This document shows, piece by piece, positions 61,101 to 64,000 of a DNA stretch of 64,000 nucleotides (its first letter is position 1; the number at the start of each line of letters is the position of its first letter). The notes under the pieces are model-generated. The model saw nothing but the letters and a program-made list of their open reading frames with translations, did no database searches and was not told the DNA's origin. The DNA is taken from assembly GCF_003402475.1 (NCBI RefSeq), contig NZ_BFAB01000013.1:62001-126000 (forward strand). The letters are read 5' to 3'. This DNA is from Mycobacterium sp. MFM001 (GTDB taxonomy: Bacteria; Actinomycetota; Actinomycetes; Mycobacteriales; Mycobacteriaceae). The translations under genes were made by a program, and so were the position numbers.

Positions 61101-64000
61101 GAGTCAATGGTGGGGTTGTTGATCAACACGGTGCCGGTGCGGGCGCGCGTAACCGCGGAAACCACCGTCGCCGACCTGCTGAACGATTTGCAGCGCGCCC
61201 ACAACGACACCCTGGAGCACGAGCACCTGGCGCTGCGCGACATCCATCGCATCACGGGCCACGATCAGTTGTTCGACACGCTATTGGTCTACGAGAACTA
61301 TCCGATCGACACCGCGGCGTTGAGCAGCGTCGAGGGGTTGGCGATCACCGAGTTCACCACCCGCGAGTTCAACCACTACCCGCTGACGGTGGTGGCGCAG
61401 CCGGGCAACGAGTTGGGTCTGCGCGTCGAATTCGACACAGACGTGTTCGACGCCAGCACAATTGAGGCGCTCGTCGAGCGGTTGCAGCGAGTGTTGGTGG
61501 CGATGACCGCCGACACCACCCGGCGGTTGTTGTCGATCGACGTGCTCGACGAGAGTGAGCACGCCCGCCTCGCCGAGTGGGGTAACCGCGCGGTGTTGAG
61601 TGCCCCCGCGCATTCCTCGGCGTCCATTCCCGCGTTGTTCGCCGCCCAGGTGGCGCGTGCCGGGGAGGCGGTCGCGATCAGTTGCGAAGGTCGCTCGGTG
61701 ACGTATCGGGAACTGGATGAGGCGTCCAACCGGTTGGCGCATCTGTTGGCCGGCCACGGAGTGGGCTCCGGGTCCCGTGTGGCACTGCTGTTTTCGCGTT
61801 CGGTCGAGGCGATCGTGTCGATCATGGCGGTGTTGAAGACCGGTGCGGCGTATCTGCCGATCGACCCGGTGATGCCCGGCGCGCGAATGCAGTTCATGCT
61901 CGACGACGCCGCCCCGGTTGCAGCGGTCACTACAAAGCGCCTGCGGTCGCGGCTGGACGGGCACGACCTTGTGGTCGTCGACGTCGACGACCCTGCCCTC
62001 GGTGCTCAACCCAGTACGCCGCTGCCGCCGCCGGCACCTGATGACATCGCTTACCTGATCTACACCTCGGGCACCACCGGAGTGCCCAAAGGTGTGGCGG
62101 TGGCCCACCGCAACGTGACCCAGCTGTTGGAGTCGCTGGACGCCGAGATGGCGCTGGGCCAGGTGTGGACGCAGAGCCACTCGTTGGCGTTCGACTTCTC
62201 GGTGTGGGAAATCTTCGGGGCGCTGCTGCACGGTGGGCGGCTGGTGGTCGTGCCCGATTCGGTGGTGCGCTCGCCGGAAGACTTGCACGCCTTGCTGGTT
62301 GCCGAGCAAGTCAACGTGTTGAGCCAGACCCCGTCGGCGTTTTATGCACTGCAAACCGCCGACGCGCTCTCACCCGAGGTGGGACGTCAGCTCAAGCTCC
62401 AGACGGTGGTGTTCGGTGGGGAAGCGCTTGAGCCGCAACGCCTTCGGACGTGGTTGGGCAACCATCCCGGGTTGCCGCGCCTGATCAACATGTACGGCAT
62501 CACCGAGACGACGGTGCACGCCTCGTTCCGCGACATCGTGCACGGCGACGTCAACGACAACGTCAGCCCCATCGGAGTGCCGTTGGCCCACCTTGCCTTC
62601 TTCGTGATGGACGGCTGGTTACGTCCGGTGCCGGCCGGCGTGGTCGGCGAGTTGTATGTGGCCGGCGCTGGAGTGGCGTGTGGCTATGTGGGCCGGGGAC
62701 CGTTGACGTCGGCGCGGTTTGTGGCGTGCCCGTTCGGGCGGCCGGGTGCGCGGATGTATCGCACCGGGGACTTGGTGCGCTGGCGTGCCGACGGCCAATT
62801 GGACTATGTAGGCCGCGCCGACGAGCAGGTCAAGATCCGCGGGTACCGCATCGAACTCGGCGAAATCCAGGCTGCGCTGGCAAGTTTGGACGGTATCGAG
62901 CAGGCGGTGGTGATCGCCCGCGAGGACCGCCCCGGCGACAAGCGGTTGGTGGGCTATGTGACCGGGACCGCCGATCCGGCGGCGGCGCGCGCCAGGCTCA
63001 CCGAGCGGCTGCCCGCCTACATGGTGCCGGCCGCGGTGGTGGTGATGGCCAAGCTGCCGCTGACACCCAACGGCAAGCTTGACACCCGGGCGCTGCCGCC
63101 GCCGGAATACACCGACGGTGACCGGTATCGCGCACCCTGCAACGCCATCGAGGAGCTGCTGGCCGGCATCTATGCCCAGGTGCTCGGGGTGGAACGGGTC
63201 GGCGTCGACGACTCGTTCTTCGATCTGGGCGGCGACAGCATTTTGTCGATGCAGGTGGTGGCCCGAGCTCGTGCAGCCGGGCTGGTGTGCCGGCCACGGG
63301 ACGTCTTTGTCGAGCAGACGGTGGCCCGACTGGCCAGGGTGGTCACGTTCGCCGACGGCGAGGCCGACCCGGTCGATGAGGGCGTCGGGCAAGTGGCCGC
63401 GACGCCGATTATGTGCTGGCTGCGCAGCCGGGACGGGCTGGTGGAGCAGTTCAACCAGACGATGCTGTTGCAGGCCCCGGCCGGGGTGACCGAGGCCGAT
63501 GTGGCGGCGGTGTTGCAGGCATTGCTGGACAGGCATGCGATGTTGCGGGCGCGTGTCGACGACGACGGTACCGGGAGCTGGTTGTTGACCGTCCCCGAAG
63601 CCGGGTCGGTGGATGCGCGTGCGTGCCTGCACACAGTGGACGTGCTCTCCGACGAGGCAGTGGTAGCGGCGCGGTCGCGGTTGAACCCGGCGAGCGGCGC
63701 GATGCTCAGCGCCCTGTGGGCAGCTGAGGACAGCCAGTTGGTGTTGATCGTTCACCATTTGGCCGTCGACGGGGTGTCGTGGCGAATCTTGTTGGAGGAC
63801 CTCAACATTGCGTGGGCTCAGCATCACAGCGGGCAGCCGGTGGTGTTGCCGGTGACCGGGACGTCGTTCGTGCGGTGGGCATCGCTGCTTGACGAGTACG
63901 GGCGACGGCCGGAGGTGGTGGAGCAGGCCGGCCTGTGGCGGCAACTCGAGGCAACTCCGGCGGTGTTGCCGGCGGTGCAGCCCGTGGTGGACACCTATGA
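39978..64000 (+). CDS. Giant non-ribosomal peptide synthetase, seven modules, truncated at window end
   Basis: A single open frame of more than 8,007 codons runs from GTG 39978 (GGGGGAG six bases upstream) to the window end without a stop. ATG 40023 is an alternative start. Visible order: C-A-T x5, C-A-T-E, C-A-T and a partial E. Carrier serines are near residues 997, 2052, 3098, 4151, 5204, 6254 and 7754. Seven HHxxxDG condensation motifs are intact. The first C domain has an LPVTRGQLDIWLA start typical of lipid-starter condensation. The last two A-domain codes match Phe and Thr, and both modules carry E domains, as in GPL assembly. Five modules before them lack E domains and use unrecognised codes. 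No thioesterase or reductase lies inside the window. The product is inferred to be an extended lipopeptide; its length and C-terminus are unknown. The repeated modules are very alike, so assembly collapse is possible. Confidence 0.95.
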   Translation, partial: MDLNDGELQITRGRRMELDDRALPVTRGQLDIWLAQETHPAGTEWQLALFVKIEGALDRDALEWAIRRVVTEAEPARAAFFEVDGQVFQRPIDYPDVELPFYDLRHVPDPVQEAHQLAESIRRIPMPPTGPLFKFALFRTQANEFYLFACGHHIVIDGTGILLVGHRIASVYSAIVSGAPVPPALFGSLQDLVDCELEYEASDDYLEDQAYWTGNLPSEGGLDYRLSQAAGDDDAYALSATVQLDPEVVGRVDELSRAWNVPRSSVITAACALLVRGWCADGSEVVLDFPVNRRVSPESKTLPGMLAGIVPLVLRVSPDSTLADFSEYVDTRIREALQHQRFPVQALERKTHLRSPGQLADRVSVNFLPPAVTLSFGGAAARASYTNPGIVGGFGLIFSTADDQLFLSTVGGGQPWSRFDVSELARRLERLLVAMSADPKRAVSSVDLLDEAEWLRLEQIGNRGVLTAPAPSPVSVPALFGEQVARTPEAVALTCGGVSLTYRELDEAANRLAHVLVAQGARPGACVGLLLSRSAEAIVAILAVLKSGAAYLPIDPALPAARLQFMLGDASPIAVITTSGLTERLEPHGVTVIDVNDPALDSQPSSAMPSPAADDIAYLIYTSGTTGVPKGVAVAHRNVTQLLASLDIGLPAPGVWSQWHSLVFDVSVFEIFGALLGGGRLVVVPESVAGSPDDLHALLIDEQVNVLCQTPSAAGMLSPQGLESTALVVAGEACPAELVDRWAPGRVMINAYGPTEATVYAAVSAPLEPGSGAPIGSPVPRAALFVLDAWLCPVPEGVVGELYVAGGGVGCGYWRRSGLTASRFVACPFGEPGARMYRTGDLVRWRADGQLDYLGRADEQVKIRGYRIELGEIQAALSVLEGVNQAVVIAREDRPGDKRLVGYVTGTADPRELRSAIAERLPAYMVPAAVVVVEALPLTVNGKLDKRALPAPEYSDVDRYRAPTTAVEEVLAGIYAQVLGVERVGVDESFFDLGGDSLLAMRLVAAVNAGLDAGLSVRTVFEAPTVAQLALRIGGDGSGLQPLRPVERPAVIPLSFAQNRLWFIDQFQGPSPVYNMATALRLSGRLDADALGQAVADVVARHESLRTLFVAPDGVPQQVVMPAEQADFGWDVVDAAGWSADRLDEAIHAAARHTFHLAAEIPLRARLFRITDVEHMLVIVVHHIAADGWSITPLARDLSAAYASRCAGQAPQWDPLPVQYVDYTLWQRDQLGVLDDPESRIAAQLGYWQDALAGLPERLDLPTDRPYPPVADHLGARVAVQWPAELQQRVAQVAREHDSTSFMVVQAALAVLLSKVSASSDVAVGFPVAGRRDPALDELVGFFVNTLVLRMDLSGDPTVAELLAQVRQRSLAAYENQDVPFEVLVERLNPSRSLTHAPLVQVLLAWQNFTGHSDPAAGMGLGDVQVTPLPVNTQTARMDLSFSLNEYWSDAGDPAGIVGEVEFRTDVFDPQSIQTLTERLRRMLVAITAEPTRRVSSLDVLDDVERTRLDEIGNRAALTASTPTPVSIPVLFAEQVARAPEAVAISCQGRSMTYRELDEAANRLAHLLIDRGAGPGTCVGLLFSRSAEAIVSILAVLKTGAAYLPIDPVLPASRVGFMLADATPIAVITTAGLADRLDGHDVAVIDVNDPSVCAQPNTALPAPSPDDIAYLIYTSGTTGVPKGVAIAHHNVTRLMESLDPGLAAPEQVWTQWHSYSFDISGWEIFSALLQGGRLVVVPESVAASPDDFHALLVSEQVSILCQTPSAVGVLAPEGLESTKLLVGGEACSPELVDRWASGGRVMINEYGPTETTMWVTLSAPLTPGSAVVPIGSPVPGASLFVLDGWLRPVPIGVIGELYVAGAAVGCGYWRRAGLTASRFVACPFGGAGQRMYRTGDLVRWGADGQLQYLGRADEQVKVRGYRIELGDIQAALAACDGVEQAVVIVREDRPGDKRLVGYVTGTADPAATRAALAPRLPEYMVPAAVVVLDSWPLTVNGKLDKRALPAPEYTDADRYRAPGNAIEEVLAGIYAQVLGLDQVGVDDSFFDLGGDSLSAMRLVAAVNTGLDAGLSVRAVFESPTVAQLAPRIGGDAGRLEPLRPVERPSVIPLSFAQNRLWFIDQLQGPSPVYNMATALRLSGQVDADALGQAVADVVARHESLRTLFAAHEGVPQQVVLPAERADFGWDVVNATGWPAGRLDEAIDAIARHTFDLANEIPLRATLFRIADDEHILVAVAHHIAADGWSITPLVRDLAVAYASRSAGQPPDWAPLPVQYADYTLWQRAQLGNLEDSDSRISSQLTYWEQALAGIPERLQLPTDRPYPPIADQRGARVNVDWPAELQQRIAQVAREHNATSFMVVQAALAVLLSKLSASSDVAVGFPVAGRRDPALDDLVGFFVNTLVLRADLTGDPTVAEFLAQVRSRSLNAYEHQDVPFEVLVERLNPTRSRTHHPLVQVLLAWQNNTTAELALGDLRITPLPVDTHTARMDLAFSLTERWSETGEPAGIGGEVEFRTDVFDADSIETLIKRLARVLTALTADPTRPLSSIDVLDDAERALLDEMGNRATLTRPVPPAASVPALFAEQMARMPDAVAVSCQGRSMTYRELDEASNQLAHLLVAQGAGPGQRVAVLFSRSAEAVVAILAVLKTGAAYLPIDPALPDARLEFMLSDAAPIAAVTTGAVAGRLAGHDLSVVDLDDPVVHAQPTAALPAPASDDIAYLIYTSGTTGKPKGVAVTHRNVTQLLESLDSGLPAGAWTQCHPYIFDFSVLELWGALLRGGRLVVVPESVAASPDDFHALLAREQVSVLTQTPFAVAALSPVIAGSAALLVGGEACPAEVVDRWAPGRVMVNAYGPTEITVYAAISAPLVPGSGAPIGSPVPGAALFVLDSWLRPVPPGVAGELYVAGRGVACGYVGRTGLTASRFVACPFGGVGARMYRTGDLVRWRDDGQLDYLGRADEQVKIRGYRIELGEIQTALASLDGVEQAVVIAREDRPGDKRLVAYVTGAAEPAQLRVKLAERLPAYMVPAAVVTLDAWPMTVNGKLDTRALPAPEYSDAERYRAPSTLTEEILAGIYAEVLGVERVGVDDSFFDLGGDSLSAMRLVAAVNTTMDAGLEVRTVFDTPTVAQLAPRIGGDAGRLEPLVVGPRPAVIPLSFSQQRLWFIDQFQGPSPVYNMATALRLAGHLNVNALGQALADVVGRHESLRTLFVAHEGIPQQVVLPAERADFGWDVVDATGWPATQIDDAIGAAARYTFDLATEIPLQATLFRIADDEHVLVAVVHHIAADGWSITPLMHDLGVAYASRAAGRAPHWSPLPVQYADYTLWQRAHLGDLDDHESRIAAQLTYWEQALAGMPERLQLPTDRPYPPVADQRGARVNVDWPAELQQQIARVAREHNATSFMVVQAALAVLLSKLSASSDVAVGFPVAGRRDPALDELVGFFVNTLVLRVDLTGDPTLAGVLAQVRQRSLEAFEHQDVPFEVLVERLNPVRSLAHSPLVQVVLGWQNWQDEDPAAGLALGDLQVTRLPVDTHTARMDLAFFLGEHWSEGGAPAGIRGEVEFRTDVFESASIEALIERLRRLLVAMTTDPVRALSTVNLLDEAEQARLDRWGNRGVLDQPAPTSVSVPVLFAEQVARTPDAVALRCGGRSWTYRELDEASNQLAHLLVGHGAGPGQCVALLLSRSAEAIITILAVLKTGAAYLPIDPVLPEARITFMLDDATPTAAITTSGLADRLRGHSAVVIDVNDPAIETQPNTALPAPLPDDVAYLIYTSGTTGIPKCVVVTHHNVTQLLESVNHGLDAPNRVWSQAHSYGFDISGWEIFGALLHGGRLVVVPEAVAASPGDFHALIVGEQVSVLCQTPSAVGVLTPEGLESTELLVGGEACPAEVVDRWAPGRMMVNAYGPTETTMWVTLSAPLTAGTGAVPIGSPTSGAALFVLDGWLRPVPVGVVGELYAAGRGVACGYGGRSGLTASRFVACPFGGVGSRMYRTGDLVRWGADGQLQYLGRIDEQVKIRGYRIELGEVQTALAALDGVQQAAVIAREDRPGDKQLVGYFTGTADPATVKAALAERLPAYMVPVALVALEALPRTVNGKLDKRALPAPEYQDADHYRAPTTAVEEILTGIYAHVLGADRVGIDDSFFDLGGDSLSAMRLVAAVNASLDAGLSVRTVFEAPTVAQLAPRIGGDGKRLEPLRPAERPAVVPLSFAQSRLWFIDQLEGPSPVYNIAVALRMAGDLDADALGQALADVVGRHESLRTLFAAPGGIPQQLVIPVERADFGWQVVDATGLPATRLGEAVEAAARYSFNLAVEIPLRATLFRVTDDEHVLVTVVHHIAADGWSTTPLVRDLGVAYASRSAGHAPDWNPLAVQYADYTLWQRAQFGDLDDDNSPIASQLAYWERALAGMPGRLQLPTDRPYPPVADYRGARVAVEWPVELQQQLARVAREHNATSFMVIQAALAVLLSKLSASSDVAVGFPVAGRRDRALDELVGLFVNTLVLRVELSGDPTLAEVLAQVRQRSLEAFEHQDVPFEVLVERLNPSRSLNHSPLVQVLLAWQNWQDRNPVGQEALGELQVTQLPVDTRTARMDLAFFLADRWSEAGEPAGIGGEVEFRTDVFDAASIEALIERLEHVLVAITADPSQALSTVDLLDPAEHAHLDEIGNRIVLTQPVSAPMSIPMLFAEQVARTPEEVALTCGENSWTYRELDEATNRLTHLLVARGAGPGHCVALLLPRSAEAIMTILAVLKTGAAYLPIDRALPAARIGFMLDDAAPTAAVTTADLAGRLDGHDVAIIDIHDPRIATYPATSLPWPTADDIAYLIYTSGTTGVPKGVAITHHNVTQLLEPLGWSLAEPGQVWSQWHSYSFDISGWEIFGALLHGGRLVVVPESVAGSPDDLHALLIAEHVDVLNQTPSAVGMLSPQGLESVVLMVGGEACPPELVDRWASDGRVMINAYGPTETTMWAAISPPLAPGSGVPIGSPVPGAALLVLDAWLRPVPAGVVGELYVGGDAVGCGYWRRGPLTASRFVACPFGGLGSRMYRTGDLVRWRPDGQLDYLGRTDEQVKVRGYRIELGEIQAALASLDGVEQAAVVAREDRPGDKQLVGYVTGIVDPAAARTRLAERLPEYMVPAAVVVMDALPLTVNGKLDKRALPAPEYGDVGRYRAPATLTEEILAGIYAQVLGLQRVGIDDSFFDLGGDSLSAMRLVAAVNAGLDAGLSVRTVFEAPTVAQLAPRIGEDAVRLEPLTAQQRPAVVPLSFAQNRLWFIDQLQGPSPVYNMAVALRLYGELDVDALGQALADVVGRHESLRTVFVAPDGVPQQVVVPVERADFAWQVVDAAGWPESQLGDAIDMAVRHNFDLSGEIPFRATLFSVTDDEHVLVAVGHHIAADGWSITPLVRDLGVAYASRSAGRVPDWRPLPVQYADYTLWQRAQLGDLDDTDSPIAAQLDYWEHALAGMPERLQLPTDRPYPAIADQRGARVAVDWPAELQQRIAQVAREHNATSFMVVQAALAVLLSKLSASSDVAVGFPIAGRRDPVLDDLVGFFVNTLVLRVDLAGDPSVDELIAQVRQRSLAAYEHQDVPFEVLVERLNPTRNLTHHPLVQVMLAWQNWQNNDPAELALGDLHVRQLPLDTRTARMDLAFSLGERWSDAGEPAGIGGDVEFRTDVFDAAGIEAMIDRLQRVLVAMTAEPTRRLSTVDLLDADEYARLDEIGNRAVLMQPPGASVSVPALFAEQVSRAPEAVALTYGENSRTYRELDEASNRLAHLLAAQGAGPGQCVALVLSRSAEAIVAILAVLKTGAAYLPIDPALPAVRIGFMLDDAAPMAVITTSGLADRLDGHDVAVVDVHDPRIAGYPATGLPGPVPDDIAYLIYTSGTTGVPKGVAITHRNVTQLMGSLDAGLPATGVWPQCHSLAFDVSVWEIFGALLRGGRVVVVPESVTASPEDLHDVLVAEHVSVLTQTPTAVSMLPDKGLESTALVMAGEACPAEVVDRWAPGRLMLNAYGPTETTMCVAISAPLTPGAGVPIGSPVPGAALFVLDGWLRPVPTGVVGELYVAGAGVGCGYVGRGPLTSARFVACPFGGPGARMYRTGDLVRWRADGQLDYLGRADEQVKIRGYRIELGEVQAALAGCDGVQQAVVIAREDRPGDKRLVGYITGTAEPSRVRSAIVERLPAYMVPVAVVALDALPLTPNGKLDTRALPAPEYTDVDRYRAPANAIEEVLAGIYAEVLGLEQVGIDDSFFDLGGDSILSMQVVSRARTAGLTCRPRDVFVEQTVARLARVVGTADGAGGPADEGIGEAAPTPIVHWLRSMAGSVEQFNQTMLLQAPAGATDTDVVVVLQALLDRHAMLRARIDGDGGWSLTVPEAGSVDARTCVHTVDALSDEAVAQARSQLNPAAGVMVRALWVAATGQLVLIVHHLAVDGVSWRILLEDFNIAWAQHHSGQPVELPRTGTSFARWSSLLADHAHDPKVLAAAQVWRQVSETPAALPAVQPTVDTYATAGNLPVELDVETTRTLLGEVPAAFHAGVQDILLIAFGLAFAEFVGSNGSPIGIDVEGHGRHEELAPDVDLSRTVGWFTAKYPVSLAFSGIDWAQVRSGDAELGALIKDAKEQLRALPEPLSYGLLRYLNPDVDLDAADPPIGFNYLGRLGGPAAGTTDGLWRPCQDGSSATAASAAIPMALAHTVELNAGTMDTEAGPQLHANWTWAPSALDEAQISRLSRLWFEALAGICEHVRRGGGGLTPSDVAPARLSRQQIDELQQQYRIADVLPLTPLQQGLLFLTSTAQDSADDVYAVQLDITVAGPLDPHRLREALHTVVSRHPNLVARFCEEFDEPVQVIPAEATVPWQYVELDSGDAADQVCAAERAAVCELTDQPPFRAALIRTAPDRHRFVLTNHHIVMDGWSLPILLREIFAGYYGQRLPAAVPYRRFVTWLADRDRDAAHAAWREVLAGFDTPTLVSPPDRLGLGPRSVQPLRLSEQTTRELTDLARSRRTTVNTVLQAAWAQMLMWLTGQHDVAFGAVVSGRPADVPGAESMVGLLINTVPVRARVTAETTVADLLNDLQRAHNDTLEHEHLALRDIHRITGHDQLFDTLLVYENYPIDTAALSSVEGLAITEFTTREFNHYPLTVVAQPGNELGLRVEFDTDVFDASTIEALVERLQRVLVAMTADTTRRLLSIDVLDESEHARLAEWGNRAVLSAPAHSSASIPALFAAQVARAGEAVAISCEGRSVTYRELDEASNRLAHLLAGHGVGSGSRVALLFSRSVEAIVSIMAVLKTGAAYLPIDPVMPGARMQFMLDDAAPVAAVTTKRLRSRLDGHDLVVVDVDDPALGAQPSTPLPPPAPDDIAYLIYTSGTTGVPKGVAVAHRNVTQLLESLDAEMALGQVWTQSHSLAFDFSVWEIFGALLHGGRLVVVPDSVVRSPEDLHALLVAEQVNVLSQTPSAFYALQTADALSPEVGRQLKLQTVVFGGEALEPQRLRTWLGNHPGLPRLINMYGITETTVHASFRDIVHGDVNDNVSPIGVPLAHLAFFVMDGWLRPVPAGVVGELYVAGAGVACGYVGRGPLTSARFVACPFGRPGARMYRTGDLVRWRADGQLDYVGRADEQVKIRGYRIELGEIQAALASLDGIEQAVVIAREDRPGDKRLVGYVTGTADPAAARARLTERLPAYMVPAAVVVMAKLPLTPNGKLDTRALPPPEYTDGDRYRAPCNAIEELLAGIYAQVLGVERVGVDDSFFDLGGDSILSMQVVARARAAGLVCRPRDVFVEQTVARLARVVTFADGEADPVDEGVGQVAATPIMCWLRSRDGLVEQFNQTMLLQAPAGVTEADVAAVLQALLDRHAMLRARVDDDGTGSWLLTVPEAGSVDARACLHTVDVLSDEAVVAARSRLNPASGAMLSALWAAEDSQLVLIVHHLAVDGVSWRILLEDLNIAWAQHHSGQPVVLPVTGTSFVRWASLLDEYGRRPEVVEQAGLWRQLEATPAVLPAVQPVVDTY
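43101..46265 (+). other. NRPS module 2: C2, A2, T2
   Basis: LCL-type C domain with HHIAADGWS near residue 1182. A2 code reads D-I-W-C-L-G-E-M-W, with unusual E at position 322. T2 serine is near residue 2052. No epimerase, so an L-residue is expected unless the C domains are dual-function. Confidence 0.85.
46266..49405 (+). other. NRPS module 3: C3, A3, T3
   Basis: C3 HHIAADGWS is near residue 2237. A3 code reads D-F-L-T-L-G-A-V-Y, different from its neighbours. T3 serine is near residue 3098. Substrate not assigned. Confidence 0.85.
49406..52560 (+). other. NRPS module 4: C4, A4, T4
   Basis: C4 HHIAADGWS is near residue 3283. A4 code reads D-I-W-C-L-G-A-M-W, one position from A2. T4 serine is near residue 4151. 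It likely uses the same residue class as module 2. Confidence 0.85.
52561..55720 (+). other. NRPS module 5: C5, A5, T5
   Basis: C5 HHIAADGWST is near residue 4336. A5 code reads D-I-W-N-M-G-A-M-W, close to A2 and A4. T5 serine is near residue 5204. Confidence 0.85.
55721..60270 (+). other. NRPS module 6: C6, A6, T6, E1 (predicted D-Phe)
   Basis: C6 HHIAADGWS is near residue 5389. A6 code D-V-W-T-V-A-A-M-C is close to the Phe code DAWTIAAIC. T6 reads GGDSILSMQ (serine near residue 6254), the form seen before epimerases. E1 spans about 58905-60260, with HHLAVDGVSWR near residue 6424, EGHGR and FNYLGRL. D-Phe incorporation is predicted, matching the first GPL residue. Confidence 0.88.
60271..64000 (+). 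other. NRPS module 7: C7, A7, T7, partial E2 (predicted D-allo-Thr)
   Basis: C7 (LPLTPLQQGLLF start, NHHIVMDGW near residue 6903) is the DCL type expected after an epimerase. A7 code D-F-W-S-V-G-M-V-H is close to the Thr code DFWNIGMVH. T7 serine is near residue 7754 (GGDSILSMQ). E2 starts near 63400 with HHLAVDGVSWR near residue 7926 and is cut by the window end. D-allo-Thr is predicted, the second residue of the GPL core. Confidence 0.85.

Noticed and set aside
1..64000. CRISPR arrays, tRNAs, rRNAs, insertion sequences or phage genes
   Set aside because: No short regularly spaced repeats, no tRNA-like cloverleaf and no transposase or integrase motifs were seen on either strand.

Overview
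The window looks like chromosomal DNA of a Mycobacterium species, probably one that makes glycopeptidolipid-like lipids. The support is the high GC content, the MmpS/MmpL, Mce-associated and hemophore-type proteins, the F420-dependent (LLM) oxidoreductases, the many lipid-catabolic enzymes, and a giant NRPS preceded by an MbtH-like protein. No rRNA, tRNA, CRISPR array, transposase or phage gene was recognised.

Positions 1-22.8 kb hold a dense catabolic and redox island. In order it carries a partial unknown protein, a FadD19-like acyl-CoA ligase, a KshA-like Rieske oxygenase, a SnoaL-like protein, a coupled epimerase/hydrolase/LLM oxidoreductase/SDR operon, an AccD-type carboxyltransferase, an LLM oxidoreductase/P450/FdhF-like operon, an alcohol dehydrogenase/P450 pair, two Mce-associated membrane proteins, a pair of acyl-CoA dehydrogenases, an amidohydrolase, and a regulator that fuses a TetR DNA-binding domain to a hotdog thioesterase-like domain. 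Three promoters in this island share a 21-bp operator-like element (TACT-N7-TTACAGTA type). A different perfect palindrome lies between the regulator and the amidohydrolase. The island probably activates and degrades an unidentified lipid, steroid-like or terpenoid acid.

Positions 22.9-31.5 kb hold three paralogous membrane acyltransferases (acyltransferase-3 plus SGNH), all on the minus strand, with a GT1 glycosyltransferase of the GPL Gtf type between the first two. The first two acyltransferases share a 1,398-bp, nearly identical direct repeat but differ in part of the SGNH domain. The third is split by a one-base frameshift. Each has a related DNA element about 70 nt upstream of its start. 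After them comes a small secreted hemophore-like protein (32.0-32.3 kb).

Positions 32.6-64 kb form a lipopeptide locus. An mmpS-mmpL-mmpL operon (minus strand) is divergent from mbtH and an NRPS gene (plus strand). The NRPS starts at 39978 and is still open at the window end (more than 8,000 residues). Seven modules are visible: C-A-T five times, then C-A-T-E, C-A-T, and the start of a second E domain. The last two adenylation codes (DVWTVAAMC and DFWSVGMVH) read as Phe and Thr, and both modules carry E domains. This matches the D-Phe-D-allo-Thr start of the GPL core. Five additional, epimerase-free modules precede them, which the classical GPL assembly line does not have. Together with the glycosyltransferase, acyltransferases and MmpL exporters, the locus most likely makes an N-acylated, glycosylated and O-acylated, exported lipopeptide that may be an undescribed extended GPL relative.
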